Origin: JACMLD01 sp044223995
Lineage (GTDB): Bacteria > Bacteroidota > Bacteroidia > Chitinophagales > Chitinophagaceae
NCBI GenBank assembly: GCA_044223995.1
Contig: JBGALE010000001.1
Coordinates: 806,001-870,000 of the forward strand
Direction: 5' to 3'
Length of the DNA: 64,000 bases
The position numbers were made by a program, and so were the translations under genes. Shown here in pieces: positions 32,487 through 40,688 of this stretch (position 1 is the first letter of the stretch; each line of letters starts with the position of its first letter). The notes beneath the pieces are model-generated. The model had not been told where the DNA came from. It saw nothing but the letters and a program-made list of their open reading frames with translations, and searched no databases.

Positions 32487-33734
32487 TTAAGTCTGCATTT
32501 CATTAATAATTTTTACAGTATTTTCAGATATTGAATAATTACTTATTGTTTTACCAGATATCCTGGCAACACTTGCAGGATTTATCAGTAATCTAAAAAA
32601 GACAAAAACAAATGGAATGACGCTATATAAATCCTCCCTTATGTTTGTTAACTCTTCGTAACTATTACGATAATTCTTCCTCTTTAAGAAAGATTTCCAT
32701 GTTTCAGCTATTAATTCCCGTCTTGTTCCCCCACGGTTTGCAATACCCAGCAGCGTTGCCATTAAACTATGTGTTTTTACCCCATATTTCTGCTTTTCAG
32801 GTGCAGTAACTTCTTCCCCCATTGACAATTTAGTAAGCATTAACGGCAGGTTAAAACCACTCACTATAGCATTCATGGTTTCGCCTGTCCGGGGATTGGC
32901 TTCAATGTAATAGGGTGTTTCAGTAGCAGCATCATATATATAATCAAGCATAAAACAGCCATGCCAGTTTAAACGCCTGCCGATGATTTTAAGATGTTCA
33001 ATCACCTTTGGATGAAATACGCCTATTCTTGCACTGGCACTGCCGCCAACGCCTTCTGAAATCAACTGGTAACAATGGCAACCGATGAGGGACCCTTTGC
33101 TGAATAAAGACTGCGCCACAGAAAGTACTCCTGTCTCAGCAGTCTGAACCAGTATTTCTGAATCACCTGTTAAATATCCTTCTGATTCAAGTGCAGTAAT
33201 CACTTCGTTCAATTTACTTATGTCATCAACCCTCCATGTACCATGCCCTCCTGTACCATACGCCACTTTCGCATAATAGGGAAAATGGCTTTGTTGCAGT
33301 AATTCCTGTTTCGTTTTTACAAACTTCGATGGCGCATGAGGAATATTGAGTTGTTGAAGTAATTTGATGAACTCAATCTTGCTTTGCAAAATAAAAAAGC
33401 TGTTGAAATCAGCTATAGCAATATTGACATGCCGAGCAATAGATTTGTATTTTTTTGAAAACAGGTATGATTGCTCATGAACAGGGAACAAAACATCATA
33501 CTTGTTTTTGCCAAGAATGTTCATTATGAAATTATAGTAGCCTTCCGGGTCGGTTGATATAACGGGGCATTTATAAAATTTATTTACATACCTGGAAAAC
33601 CGGCAGATGCATAATGGATTGGGGTCGCAGATATCAACCCTGTAACCTTCTTTGCCGAGAGCTGTTATTGCCTGACGAGCAGAGAGGCTTGACCCCTCAG
33701 GAAATAATATTTTAACTGTTTTTCTCTCCGTCAT
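32487..33734 (-). CDS. ATP-grasp carboxylate-amine ligase-like protein
   Basis: A 415-residue ATP-grasp protein. A PurK-like N-terminal Rossmann part (ARQAITALGKEGYRVDICD) precedes the ATP-grasp fold: PYYAKVAYGTGGHGTWRV (Lys and glycine-rich loop, about 152-170) and YYIEANPRTGETMNA (metal site, about 272-286). The C-terminal 120 residues are helical with one hydrophobic stretch (IPFVFVFFRLLI) that may anchor it to the membrane. It follows an SMR transporter and a fused carboxymuconolactone decarboxylase gene, as a possible operon. Product unknown. Confidence 0.75.
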   Translation of the reverse strand: MTERKTVKILFPEGSSLSARQAITALGKEGYRVDICDPNPLCICRFSRYVNKFYKCPVISTDPEGYYNFIMNILGKNKYDVLFPVHEQSYLFSKKYKSIARHVNIAIADFNSFFILQSKIEFIKLLQQLNIPHAPSKFVKTKQELLQQSHFPYYAKVAYGTGGHGTWRVDDISKLNEVITALESEGYLTGDSEILVQTAETGVLSVAQSLFSKGSLIGCHCYQLISEGVGGSASARIGVFHPKVIEHLKIIGRRLNWHGCFMLDYIYDAATETPYYIEANPRTGETMNAIVSGFNLPLMLTKLSMGEEVTAPEKQKYGVKTHSLMATLLGIANRGGTRRELIAETWKSFLKRKNYRNSYEELTNIREDLYSVIPFVFVFFRLLINPASVARISGKTISNYSISENTVKIINEMQT

Positions 33735-33777
33735 ATACTTAGTGATGGCTTCTAAATCTTATTGAATAATAAGCCGT

Positions 33778-34098
33778 TTAACGGGTTAAGAGAACTATGC
33801 CTGCAATAATGATAAAAGCGCCAAGTATATTAATGCCACTCATTTTTTCGTTAAAAATGTAAACTGAAATAAGCGTAATCAACGTAATACTTGCTGCTGA
33901 AAAAACCGGGTAAGCAATACTTAAATTAATTTCCTTTAGCGATTTTGTGAACAGGTAAGTATTGATTGCTCCCAATAGCAATCCAACAGCAAAAATCATA
34001 AACCATTTTATGTTGGTTGGTTTAGCGGATATGCTTTTAAAGATAATATACCCCGACACATTAAATAATACGGCAAGTGATAAGAAAATATATTTCAT
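33778..34098 (-). CDS. SMR-family small transporter lacking the membrane Glu
   Basis: A 106-residue protein with four membrane segments and the SMR-like helix YPVFSAASITLITLISV. In EmrE the first helix carries an essential Glu14; the aligned residue here is Asn13 (LFNVSGYIIFK), so proton-coupled drug export like EmrE is unlikely. It may be a flippase-like or lipid-linked-sugar carrier relative. The start at 34098 (MKYIFLSLAV) avoids overlap with the upstream gene. It lies between the carboxymuconolactone decarboxylase-like and ATP-grasp genes. Confidence 0.65.
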   Translation of the reverse strand: MKYIFLSLAVLFNVSGYIIFKSISAKPTNIKWFMIFAVGLLLGAINTYLFTKSLKEINLSIAYPVFSAASITLITLISVYIFNEKMSGINILGAFIIIAGIVLLTR

Positions 34099-34147
34099 GT
34101 TGTACACAATTTTTATAAGGTAATAATGAACAAAAGAGTTGAATGCT

Positions 34148-34972
34148 TCATTCTCTATCAACGTTATTGTTCTTTATCTTTCGTTCATCAACCACGTCTT
34201 TTAAACTATTTGTTCCATTAATAGCTGCCGGAAATCCTGCATACACTGTCATCAGCAGCATAATCTCTTTTATGTTCTCAACTGTTAATCCAATATTCAA
34301 CCCGGCGTTGATGTGAAACTTTAATTGCGGCTGGGCATTACCCATTGCCGCCAGTGCAGCAATCGTTGCTATTTGCCTGTGCTTTTTATCTAAGTTGTCT
34401 CTTGCAAAAATATCTGCATAACCATATTCAAGTGTAAACTTTACCAGCTCCGGTGAAAAGTCGTTGTATGCTTTCTTTAATCTGTCAACCTGCAAAGGGT
34501 CTAATAGGGTCAACTCATTTTCACCTGCTTTAAGCCGGTTAGTTATGGTAGCATTTGCTGTTGCAGTTTTGCCAATATTGTCTTCAATTCCATGTTCCTT
34601 TCTTTCATTTAACACATCTTTCAAAGCATTCATACCATTGATACATGCCGGGAAGCCTGCATACACAGACAATTGCAAAATCACTTCTTTCAGTTCGTTA
34701 ATATCACTGCCTGTATTTAATGCTCCGTTGATATGCACTTTTAACTGCGGCTGTGCAGTTCCCAAAGCGGTTAAAGCGGCAACCACGGCAATTTCTTTTG
34801 ATTTTAAATCAAGCCCTTCCCTGGTATAGATGTCGCCAAAAGCATATTCAATGATGAACTTTCCCAGTTCAGGCGAAATATCTTTTAAGCTGTTAATCAC
34901 TTTTTCGCCAGCTTCACCATCTATTTCTTTAAGCTTTTCCCAACCCCTTTTGTACCTGTCTGAATTTGTCAT
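34148..34972 (-). CDS. Tandem carboxymuconolactone decarboxylase-like protein
   Basis: A 274-residue protein containing two copies of the CMD/AhpD-like helical domain (about 25-125 and 165-265), each with KEIAVVAALTALGTAQPQLK-type helices and YAGFPA(C/A)ING. The redox CxxC of AhpD is absent in both, so peroxidase activity is unlikely and decarboxylase-like or unknown chemistry is more probable. It is first in a minus-strand run with the SMR and ATP-grasp genes. Confidence 0.8.
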   Translation of the reverse strand: MTNSDRYKRGWEKLKEIDGEAGEKVINSLKDISPELGKFIIEYAFGDIYTREGLDLKSKEIAVVAALTALGTAQPQLKVHINGALNTGSDINELKEVILQLSVYAGFPACINGMNALKDVLNERKEHGIEDNIGKTATANATITNRLKAGENELTLLDPLQVDRLKKAYNDFSPELVKFTLEYGYADIFARDNLDKKHRQIATIAALAAMGNAQPQLKFHINAGLNIGLTVENIKEIMLLMTVYAGFPAAINGTNSLKDVVDERKIKNNNVDRE

Positions 34973-35067
34973 TATTTACTTATTTTTTCTTTTTCGTAAT
35001 CCTCAATTTTATTTCTTTAAACTACTTTCTATTAGCTTCAAATAAAATAAACTATCCACAGTTAATC

Positions 35068-35643
35068 TTATGTTTCTACTGTTGATGATATTTTTTTAAT
35101 CTTAGCAATTAGATGAATTGCTTTTTTCTTTGTAGCGTTACGTGTATTTTTCGTAGCGTTTTGAATAAACCTTATTACTTTTTTATTCTCTTTTATATCA
35201 GTCAACAGCAGTTTAAAAACGTCCAGTACTTTTCCTGTGGCAATATTTTTACATTCGGCTGTGTCAAATTTATCTTTGCTGATTAAAAGAAGTTCTTCAA
35301 TAATCTCTTTTTTGTATTGCGGTTTATTTTGTGCAATAAGGCCCAAAGCGAAGATGGCATGGTTGCAGGTGATAAGATGCCCGCCGTGAAGCAGTGTTAT
35401 AAGTGCAGGTATTTGTTTACCTGTTTTGTTTTTAGTGTCCACTGCTGATAAATAACCAATAAGGTCAATACCTGTCCATTTTAAAATATTGTTTTTTTCG
35501 TGGATTAAGGTTGTTAAAAAATTAAGATGGGGATAAAGTAATTCTGGATGAGTGGCTCCGGTTTTAAGCAGTTCTTTTGCAAACCCATATTTTATTTTCG
35601 GGGCAGGTGATTTTAGTTTGTTAAGGTCGTTGTTAGTTATCAT
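35068..35643 (-). CDS. HEAT-repeat-like protein, unknown role
   Basis: A 191-residue all-helical protein with HEAT-like helix pairs (TGIDLIGYLSAVDTKNKTG, GHLITCNHAIFALGLIAQNK) and a basic C-terminus. No enzyme motif is seen. Several Bacteroidota proteins with this architecture are small adaptor-like proteins next to oxidoreductases. The start MITNNDLN at 35643 was chosen over an ATG 18 codons upstream that gives an unconserved leader. Confidence 0.6.
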   Translation of the reverse strand: MITNNDLNKLKSPAPKIKYGFAKELLKTGATHPELLYPHLNFLTTLIHEKNNILKWTGIDLIGYLSAVDTKNKTGKQIPALITLLHGGHLITCNHAIFALGLIAQNKPQYKKEIIEELLLISKDKFDTAECKNIATGKVLDVFKLLLTDIKENKKVIRFIQNATKNTRNATKKKAIHLIAKIKKISSTVET

Positions 35644-35766
35644 TACATTCTCACTTTTATTAGCATAGCTATAATAAAATGCATGTTGGCTAAGCATTAA
35701 CGGGATATAACAAGGCTTTCATTATTTCTGCATCCAGTCCTGAAACTTGTTAAGTTTAATTACATC

Positions 35767-36201
35767 TTAGACATGCCATGATCCGGAGGAGTTGAGTGCC
35801 CAATATTCATACAGCTTCCCATTTTTGAATCGCAGAATATCCGTTCTCACGATAGTAAATGGCGCCCCCGGTTTATCATTTGGCATAGATGTCTTACCGG
35901 TAAACACACCCTCGGCTTGCCAGGTAGCACTTATGCAGCTGGTTTCAATGTCAATAAACGGGCCTGCTTTCGTTGTGTAATTCAGGCTGGCATATTTGTT
36001 TCTGATTCGGGCAACCCATTTATGTACCTCCTGTTGTGAATTCATACGAAGTCTGATTGGATCAGCAAAGACCAATCCAATATCAGTAAGATGTGCAGTA
36101 AAGCCCTTCGCTACTATAATATCGTTTGCCAGTGAATAATCTCCATTCCACATTGCTGCCCAGCGTCTCCACAGAGCCCGAGCTATCTCTCTTTTTTTCA
36201 T
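35767..36201 (-). CDS. SnoaL-like (NTF2-fold) protein
   Basis: A 144-residue protein starting MKKREIARALWRRWAAMWNG, with the NTF2/SnoaL fold suggested by ATWQAEGVFTGKTSMP and TDILRFKNGKLYEYWALN at the end. SnoaL-like polyketide cyclase relatives are small soluble proteins with many substrates. It stands alone on the minus strand, with 308 bases before the next gene. The substrate cannot be read from the sequence. Confidence 0.7.
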   Translation of the reverse strand: MKKREIARALWRRWAAMWNGDYSLANDIIVAKGFTAHLTDIGLVFADPIRLRMNSQQEVHKWVARIRNKYASLNYTTKAGPFIDIETSCISATWQAEGVFTGKTSMPNDKPGAPFTIVRTDILRFKNGKLYEYWALNSSGSWHV

Positions 36202-36510
36202 TCAATACTTCTTTATGTTTGTTAATGTAATTAACTCAATCCTAGTGCATTTTAATACCCTGCTGGGTCATTCGTCTTTCCAATTTTGAATATGGAGCCA
36301 AGCCAGGAATATCTCTGACTTTAATTCTTCGCTCTAAATGTAACTGATCAATTAATCAAAATCAATGATGCAGGTAAGATTTTATAGTGATATGAGTCAA
36401 TCAATATATTTGGCGGTGATAATAAGCTATTAAAATTGAATATGACCAGGGCAATCCTAACTTAAAGGTTTATCTTTTCGCTTTATCATCACTATATCGC
36501 TTAAAGCGGA
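36202..36510. other. Intergenic region, no gene recognised
   Basis: About 309 bases with no convincing reading frame, promoter box or hairpin. It contains GCAATCCTAAC at about 36452, which shares AATCCTAAC with the palindrome in front of the protoglobin gene at 38184-38202. Confidence 0.3.
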
Positions 36511-37107
36511 TTATGCCAGTTCAAATTCTTCACAGTCAATTCTGATGTCTTTTTGTAGCAGTTTTTGATTTAGTAATGTGCAAAACGGGTTCCTATTATT
36601 TGTTGTATAGTGCCTGCAATTAAGGCAGGTTCTTTGTACGCTTATAATTTGCTGTTTGTTTAAAAGCGATATTAAGTGTGAGATATTTTCCCATAATATT
36701 AATTTATCTGCCCCGTTTGCTTTTTTAATTATTTCAGTTATGGGATTTGCAAAATTTTCTGTTTCCAAAACTATTTTCTTTCCGGAAGCTGTTAGTTGTA
36801 TGGTGTAGCTTCTTGTGTCGTTACTGTCCGCAATCTTCCTGATTAAGTTCTTTTGTTCTAAGGTTTTTATTGCATCGCTGATTGTTGGCTTTGTAAAATT
36901 AAATTCCTGTGCCAGATAACTTACAGTTGCTTTATCTGCAGAATGATGCTGAATAAAAATGAGTAATTGAATTTGTATGGGGCTTAAATTATGTTCTTTT
37001 GCTTTTTCCCAAAGCAATATTCTAAAAACCTGTGACAGCCTTTCAAGTCCTGCAACTATCTTATTGTTGAGGTTAGAATTTTGATTTGTAAGATTAAATA
37101 CTGACAT
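36511..37107 (-). CDS. MarR-family regulator with C-terminal four-cysteine cluster
   Basis: A 198-residue protein. Residues about 20-140 are a MarR winged helix (LAQEFNFTKPTISDAIKTLE is the recognition region). A tail follows with Cys161, Cys164, Cys176 and Cys192, spaced CX2C-X11-C-X15-C, which could bind zinc or an Fe-S cluster. Such a tail is absent from ordinary MarR proteins. It is downstream of protoglobin, a small membrane protein and DUF2024 on the same strand, which suggests a redox- or NO-responsive regulator of that operon. Confidence 0.8.
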   Translation of the reverse strand: MSVFNLTNQNSNLNNKIVAGLERLSQVFRILLWEKAKEHNLSPIQIQLLIFIQHHSADKATVSYLAQEFNFTKPTISDAIKTLEQKNLIRKIADSNDTRSYTIQLTASGKKIVLETENFANPITEIIKKANGADKLILWENISHLISLLNKQQIISVQRTCLNCRHYTTNNRNPFCTLLNQKLLQKDIRIDCEEFELA

Positions 37108-37132
37108 ATAATTTAGTTTCAGAATAATTTAG
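37108..37132. promoter_or_regulatory. Direct repeat in front of the MarR gene
   Basis: ATAATTTAG occurs at 37108-37116 and again at 37124-37132, period 16 bases, immediately upstream of the start codon. It may be an autoregulatory operator. Confidence 0.35.
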
Positions 37133-37200
37133 AAGTTGCGTTAAACATATTTATAAATATAGTATTACATTTTAAAGTGCTTCTGCTATCCATAAAAATT

Positions 37201-37464
37201 TCAGTTGCAACCCTGCATTTCAATTATAAAATATCCTTTTTGCTCTATTGCCATTATCATCTCTTCCGAAGCAGTTTCAATATGGCAAAAATTACACTCT
37301 TTTGCTGAAAGAATTTGTTTTGGTTGATTTTTTGTGTTTAAATATTCCCTGCCGTAGTGATATATGATAGTTTCATTTTCTATTTCAGACGGTACAATAA
37401 TATCAAAGTGCATAACTGTTCCGTCGGTTTTGGCAACATAAGTATCCCAAACTGCTACTTTCAT
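37201..37464 (-). CDS. DUF2024 family protein
   Basis: An 87-residue protein starting MKVAVWDTYVAKTDGTVMHF and containing AKECNFCHIETASEEM, which matches DUF2024. The family has a known fold but no assigned function. Two cysteines (CNFC) could bind a metal. It begins 3 bases after the stop of the small membrane protein and so belongs to the protoglobin operon. Confidence 0.75.
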   Translation of the reverse strand: MKVAVWDTYVAKTDGTVMHFDIIVPSEIENETIIYHYGREYLNTKNQPKQILSAKECNFCHIETASEEMIMAIEQKGYFIIEMQGCN

Positions 37465-37467
37465 TTT

Positions 37468-37578
37468 TTATAATTTGGATTTAATGAATAAGAGTACGAA
37501 TAGCCAAATGATGCCTTCGATAAGAAAAAAGCAAAACCCGGCTATTCCTGCCCTTTTAATAGTTTTTTTAAAATTCAT
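37468..37578 (-). CDS. Small membrane protein, 36 residues
   Basis: The ATG (complement 37576-37578) overlaps the last codons of the protoglobin gene, and the stop is 3 bases before the DUF2024 start, as expected for translational coupling. The product is MNFKKTIKRAGIAGFCFF followed by LIEGIIWLFVLLFIKSKL: a positively charged N-terminus and a single hydrophobic segment (about 10-32). It is too short to appear in ordinary ORF lists. Function unknown; it may anchor or assist the globin. Confidence 0.65.
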   Translation of the reverse strand: MNFKKTIKRAGIAGFCFFLIEGIIWLFVLLFIKSKL

Positions 37579-38146
37579 TTTTATTGATGTAAGGATATGT
37601 CCAAAGTATAACGGTTAATGTTACTGCCTTAAACCAGGCTGAATACATTGCTTCCACTGTTTCCGCATCATGCCCTTTTTTGGTTAGGAAACTTTTTATT
37701 GTTGCCGTAATTGGGAAAATAAAGGCTACCAGGTAGCGGTAGTGTATAATAGGAACAGTGTCCACATTATCTGTTTTGTTTTTCTTTGCACTATGATGCC
37801 TCAATGCAATTTCATGTTGATAGTTCAGCCAATCCTGATCATAAGGCTTGTTGCATAAATCCATAATCCATTGCCCAAATCTTGCCCGAACCGCAGTGAG
37901 GTACTCCATATTGGGCTGACCGTTTTTTGTGAAGTAATGCACCAAATGTTCGTTTGCTCCTACGAAACCATACCAAAGGTCAAGTACTTCATTGGTTTGG
38001 TCTTTTAATACTTCACCAGCAAGGCGAAGGTTTTTTTCATCTTCTCCGGTAAATAATACCGTTTTTTTTAGTAGCTCCAAGTCCGCAATGCTTACAGGTG
38101 ATTGCCCTACCTGGCCGTAGGTGTAACCTTTGATTTGCTCTGTCAT
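37568..38146 (-). CDS. Protoglobin
   Basis: A 192-residue globin-coupled-sensor-type single-domain globin: GYTYGQVGQSPVSIADLELLK at the start and YQHEIALRHH (His111 candidate proximal ligand, also His117/118). Protoglobins bind O2, CO and NO; typical length is about 195. It leads a minus-strand operon with a small membrane protein, DUF2024 and a four-cysteine MarR regulator. A palindrome lies at 38184-38202 upstream. NO or O2 handling is the likely role. Confidence 0.85.
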   Translation of the reverse strand: MTEQIKGYTYGQVGQSPVSIADLELLKKTVLFTGEDEKNLRLAGEVLKDQTNEVLDLWYGFVGANEHLVHYFTKNGQPNMEYLTAVRARFGQWIMDLCNKPYDQDWLNYQHEIALRHHSAKKNKTDNVDTVPIIHYRYLVAFIFPITATIKSFLTKKGHDAETVEAMYSAWFKAVTLTVILWTYPYINKNEF

Positions 38147-38183
38147 TTTTTTTGAATTTAAAATTTGAATAACAGAACAAATA

Positions 38184-38202
38184 TAGTAAGGAATCCTAAC
38201 TA
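38184..38202. promoter_or_regulatory. Near-perfect 19-base palindrome before the protoglobin gene
   Basis: TAGTAAGGAATCCTAACTA: the four-base blocks TAGT, AGGA, TCCT and ACTA pair symmetrically, leaving only three central or interrupting positions unmatched. It lies 38 bases before the protoglobin start and is a good candidate for the operon's MarR operator. Confidence 0.5.
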
Positions 38203-38491
38203 AAAAGGAAATACGCCAGTCTTTTTCTTTTAAAAAAGTTTTTGGGGAAATTAATTGTCAGGGTAGGTGGCCCAACAAAGTCCATCCACACCTATCAGAA
38301 GGCCCGGCAATAGAGCATGTGTCTTTCTATTAAACAGCAGTTCAAAATTTAAAACAATTAAATTGAATTGCAGTTTCAACTGTGTTTCCCAGTTCAATCG
38401 ATTCTTCAAAAAAATTATGAACGAAATGCCGAATAGTTTTCGTAAAAAGTAAATATGAAAATGTGGGTGGAATGAGTTGGTTGCTGATTGT

Positions 38492-39349
38492 CTATTCCTC
38501 CGGTTTCTCATACACCCCTCTGTCCATTGTAATATTCAGCCGCTTATAAAACTCAAGTGGATTAAACCCTATACGTTGATATTCTTGCTGAACAGCCTGT
38601 TTTGCACTATCTAAATGGCTTTGACTTTGCCATGCTGCAATGGTAATGATGCTGAAGCTTCCATCTTTATCTTCCTGTTGATACACATCATCTTTAATAA
38701 AACCGGGCAAGTTTTTAATAAAATTCCGGTTATAATTCATGCGCTGTACAAATTCTGCATTGGAGTTTTTTGGAACAAGAAATTTATCAATAAAATAAAC
38801 AGCATTCCAGGTTTCATTTTTATCAGATACCGTAGAAAGGTCAGCAGGCAAAACACCCAATTGCTGTAAAAAAACAAGCCGGTCGGTTTGTATCCGGCTA
38901 TGAATTATTTTTCTATTCTTAAATTCATAAGTTGCTGCTCCGTCAACAGAAACTGTTTTGCCCGTTGGTTGAATATTTTGAAATTGATTTTTATGTGTTC
39001 CGGTGAATTTTTGCTTTACAACTACTTTATCGTTTTCAGCAATTACTTCTTCTGCTTTCCATTGTGCATCAGGGAAGGCATTTGCTAATTCAAGTATTGA
39101 TTTTTGGAACCCTTTAACACCTTTTTCTCCAAATGAATTTGTGTAATCGGTTGAGATTATTTCAGGTAATTTGCTGAATATTTTTTTATTAAGTATTGAA
39201 TTGTAAAGAAAATTAATCGCTTCCTTGTTCTTTATATTATTCATAGTTGTTGATTTTTTAAGTGACTTTTTTACTGGTTGAGAAAAGCCTGTATGGACAG
39301 GCAATACAGCCATCCATAAAAAGAAGGCCATTCTGCATATTGATGTCAT
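38492..39349 (-). CDS. Exported SnoaL-like ester cyclase fused to ABM-like domain
   Basis: A 285-residue protein with an N-terminal signal segment (MTSICRMAFFLWMAVLPVHT). Residues about 40-150 match the SnoaL/ester cyclase fold (ANAFPDAQWKAEEVIAEND, TGKTVSVDGAATYEF) and residues about 180-280 the antibiotic-biosynthesis-monooxygenase fold (NLPGFIKDD). The start at 39349 avoids overlap with the AraC gene. It ends the minus-strand run that starts with a DoxX gene. Substrate unknown. Confidence 0.7.
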   Translation of the reverse strand: MTSICRMAFFLWMAVLPVHTGFSQPVKKSLKKSTTMNNIKNKEAINFLYNSILNKKIFSKLPEIISTDYTNSFGEKGVKGFQKSILELANAFPDAQWKAEEVIAENDKVVVKQKFTGTHKNQFQNIQPTGKTVSVDGAATYEFKNRKIIHSRIQTDRLVFLQQLGVLPADLSTVSDKNETWNAVYFIDKFLVPKNSNAEFVQRMNYNRNFIKNLPGFIKDDVYQQEDKDGSFSIITIAAWQSQSHLDSAKQAVQQEYQRIGFNPLEFYKRLNITMDRGVYEKPEE

Positions 39350-39416
39350 TATCTTAAATTTTGATAATGCAAATTTCAGAACAGTAAAAACAAAATCATT
39401 GTAAAAAATCATTGAA

Positions 39417-40187
39417 TTACCAAACGAAAGCGGACTTGTAAAAGTCAGTTGGTGATTGTCCTGTAAAAGTTTTGAAACTTTTAGTAAAGTGGGCCTGGTC
39501 ATAATAGCCTGCATCAAATGCAATGTCCAAAAGCCTTTCGTTCGCTTTTTGCTGTATTACAGATGACATGCGTATAATTGACGCAAACTGTTTAGGCGAT
39601 GAACCTACAATTCTTCTGAATCTTTTTTCAAACGCATCCTGGCTTATGTAAAGTGTACCGGTTAATTCTTTTATATTGACTATTCCATTGACAGCCCGGA
39701 TTTCTTTAATAGCGGTTGAAATAAGATTATCGGGTTTGTAAGTGTATAATTGCGATAATAAGATTTGCTCAATAATATCTATCCGCTCTCTGTTATTTTG
39801 AGCAGCGGTTATTTGCTCCTCTATCATGGAGACCTTTTGCCTTTCAATAAGATTATGAAGCGGAAGGCTTTCTTCAAACAATTCATGCAGCGGCCGCTTA
39901 AAAAATGCTGATGCACCTGCTTCTTTAAACAAAACAATAACAACTCCTGTATCTTTCAAGTAATTGATTAACCTAACCGATTTTCTTAACCCGGAAATAG
40001 CAGATACAGGTAATGCGTTTGCTTTTTCATCCATAATATAATTTACCTGTCCCCGAAAGCGAAAAGCAATGGCTACAGAAGTGTTCGGCAATACCCGGTT
40101 TACCAGTTCATGCCGGCTTTCTATTATTTTGTAGTCTTTGATGAAAGGCTTCAATAATTCTGATGGTATGTAATCATGCATCTTCAT
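39417..40187 (-). CDS. AraC-family regulator
   Basis: A 256-residue protein with an N-terminal DUF6597-like part (VLPNTSVAIAFRFRGQVNY) and a C-terminal AraC domain ending IAFDAGYYDQAHFTKSFKTFTGQSPTDF. It lies 22 bases after the MarR gene and 67 before the SnoaL-ABM gene on the same strand. The start at 40187 (MKMHDYIPSELL) is chosen over an upstream ATG that would overlap the MarR stop. Confidence 0.8.
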   Translation of the reverse strand: MKMHDYIPSELLKPFIKDYKIIESRHELVNRVLPNTSVAIAFRFRGQVNYIMDEKANALPVSAISGLRKSVRLINYLKDTGVVIVLFKEAGASAFFKRPLHELFEESLPLHNLIERQKVSMIEEQITAAQNNRERIDIIEQILLSQLYTYKPDNLISTAIKEIRAVNGIVNIKELTGTLYISQDAFEKRFRRIVGSSPKQFASIIRMSSVIQQKANERLLDIAFDAGYYDQAHFTKSFKTFTGQSPTDFYKSAFVW

Positions 40188-40209
40188 TTTGTACAGTCCT
40201 GTTATTCTG

Positions 40210-40617
40210 TTAAGAAACGTTTTCAATCATTTTCTGCAAAGTTGAAATCGTTACCTGATACTCTGTTTCTGAAATTCCACTCATTACTTTTTTCCTGAAC
40301 TGCTGCTGAGCAGTTAAACAGGAGCTGTACAATTGTTTTCCTTCATCAGACAAAATCACCATATTTTCTTTTATTTCTATCAAAAGTTTTTCAACAAATT
40401 TGGATAGGATGCTTTCTAATGCAACACTATCGGCAAAGGGGTTCAGCAGTTCAATGAGTTTTTCTTTTGCAGCGGGCTGCTCCTCGCTGATTGCGTTCAG
40501 CGTTTGCCACTCCGTTCGGCTTAGCCCATGCTGTGCCTGAATTGCATTAATCCCTTCCGTTAAAAGGTTATCAAGCTGTTTAAGATAGTAGCCAATAGGT
40601 TGTTGCTTTGTCTGCAT
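40210..40617 (-). CDS. MarR-family regulator
   Basis: A 135-residue winged-helix protein: GLSRTEWQTLNAISEEQPAAKEKLIELL and a C-terminal coiled segment, as in MarR proteins. It has few basic residues in the recognition helix, so its DNA affinity may be modest. It lies in a run with DoxX, cupin, VOC, AraC and SnoaL-ABM genes, and probably regulates them with the AraC protein next to it. Confidence 0.75.
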   Translation of the reverse strand: MQTKQQPIGYYLKQLDNLLTEGINAIQAQHGLSRTEWQTLNAISEEQPAAKEKLIELLNPFADSVALESILSKFVEKLLIEIKENMVILSDEGKQLYSSCLTAQQQFRKKVMSGISETEYQVTISTLQKMIENVS

Positions 40618-40688
40618 AATTATTGAGCAAGGTCAGCCTCTAAGTTACGGATAATTCAGGGGAAGAAATATCACAGTTTGTCTCATCG

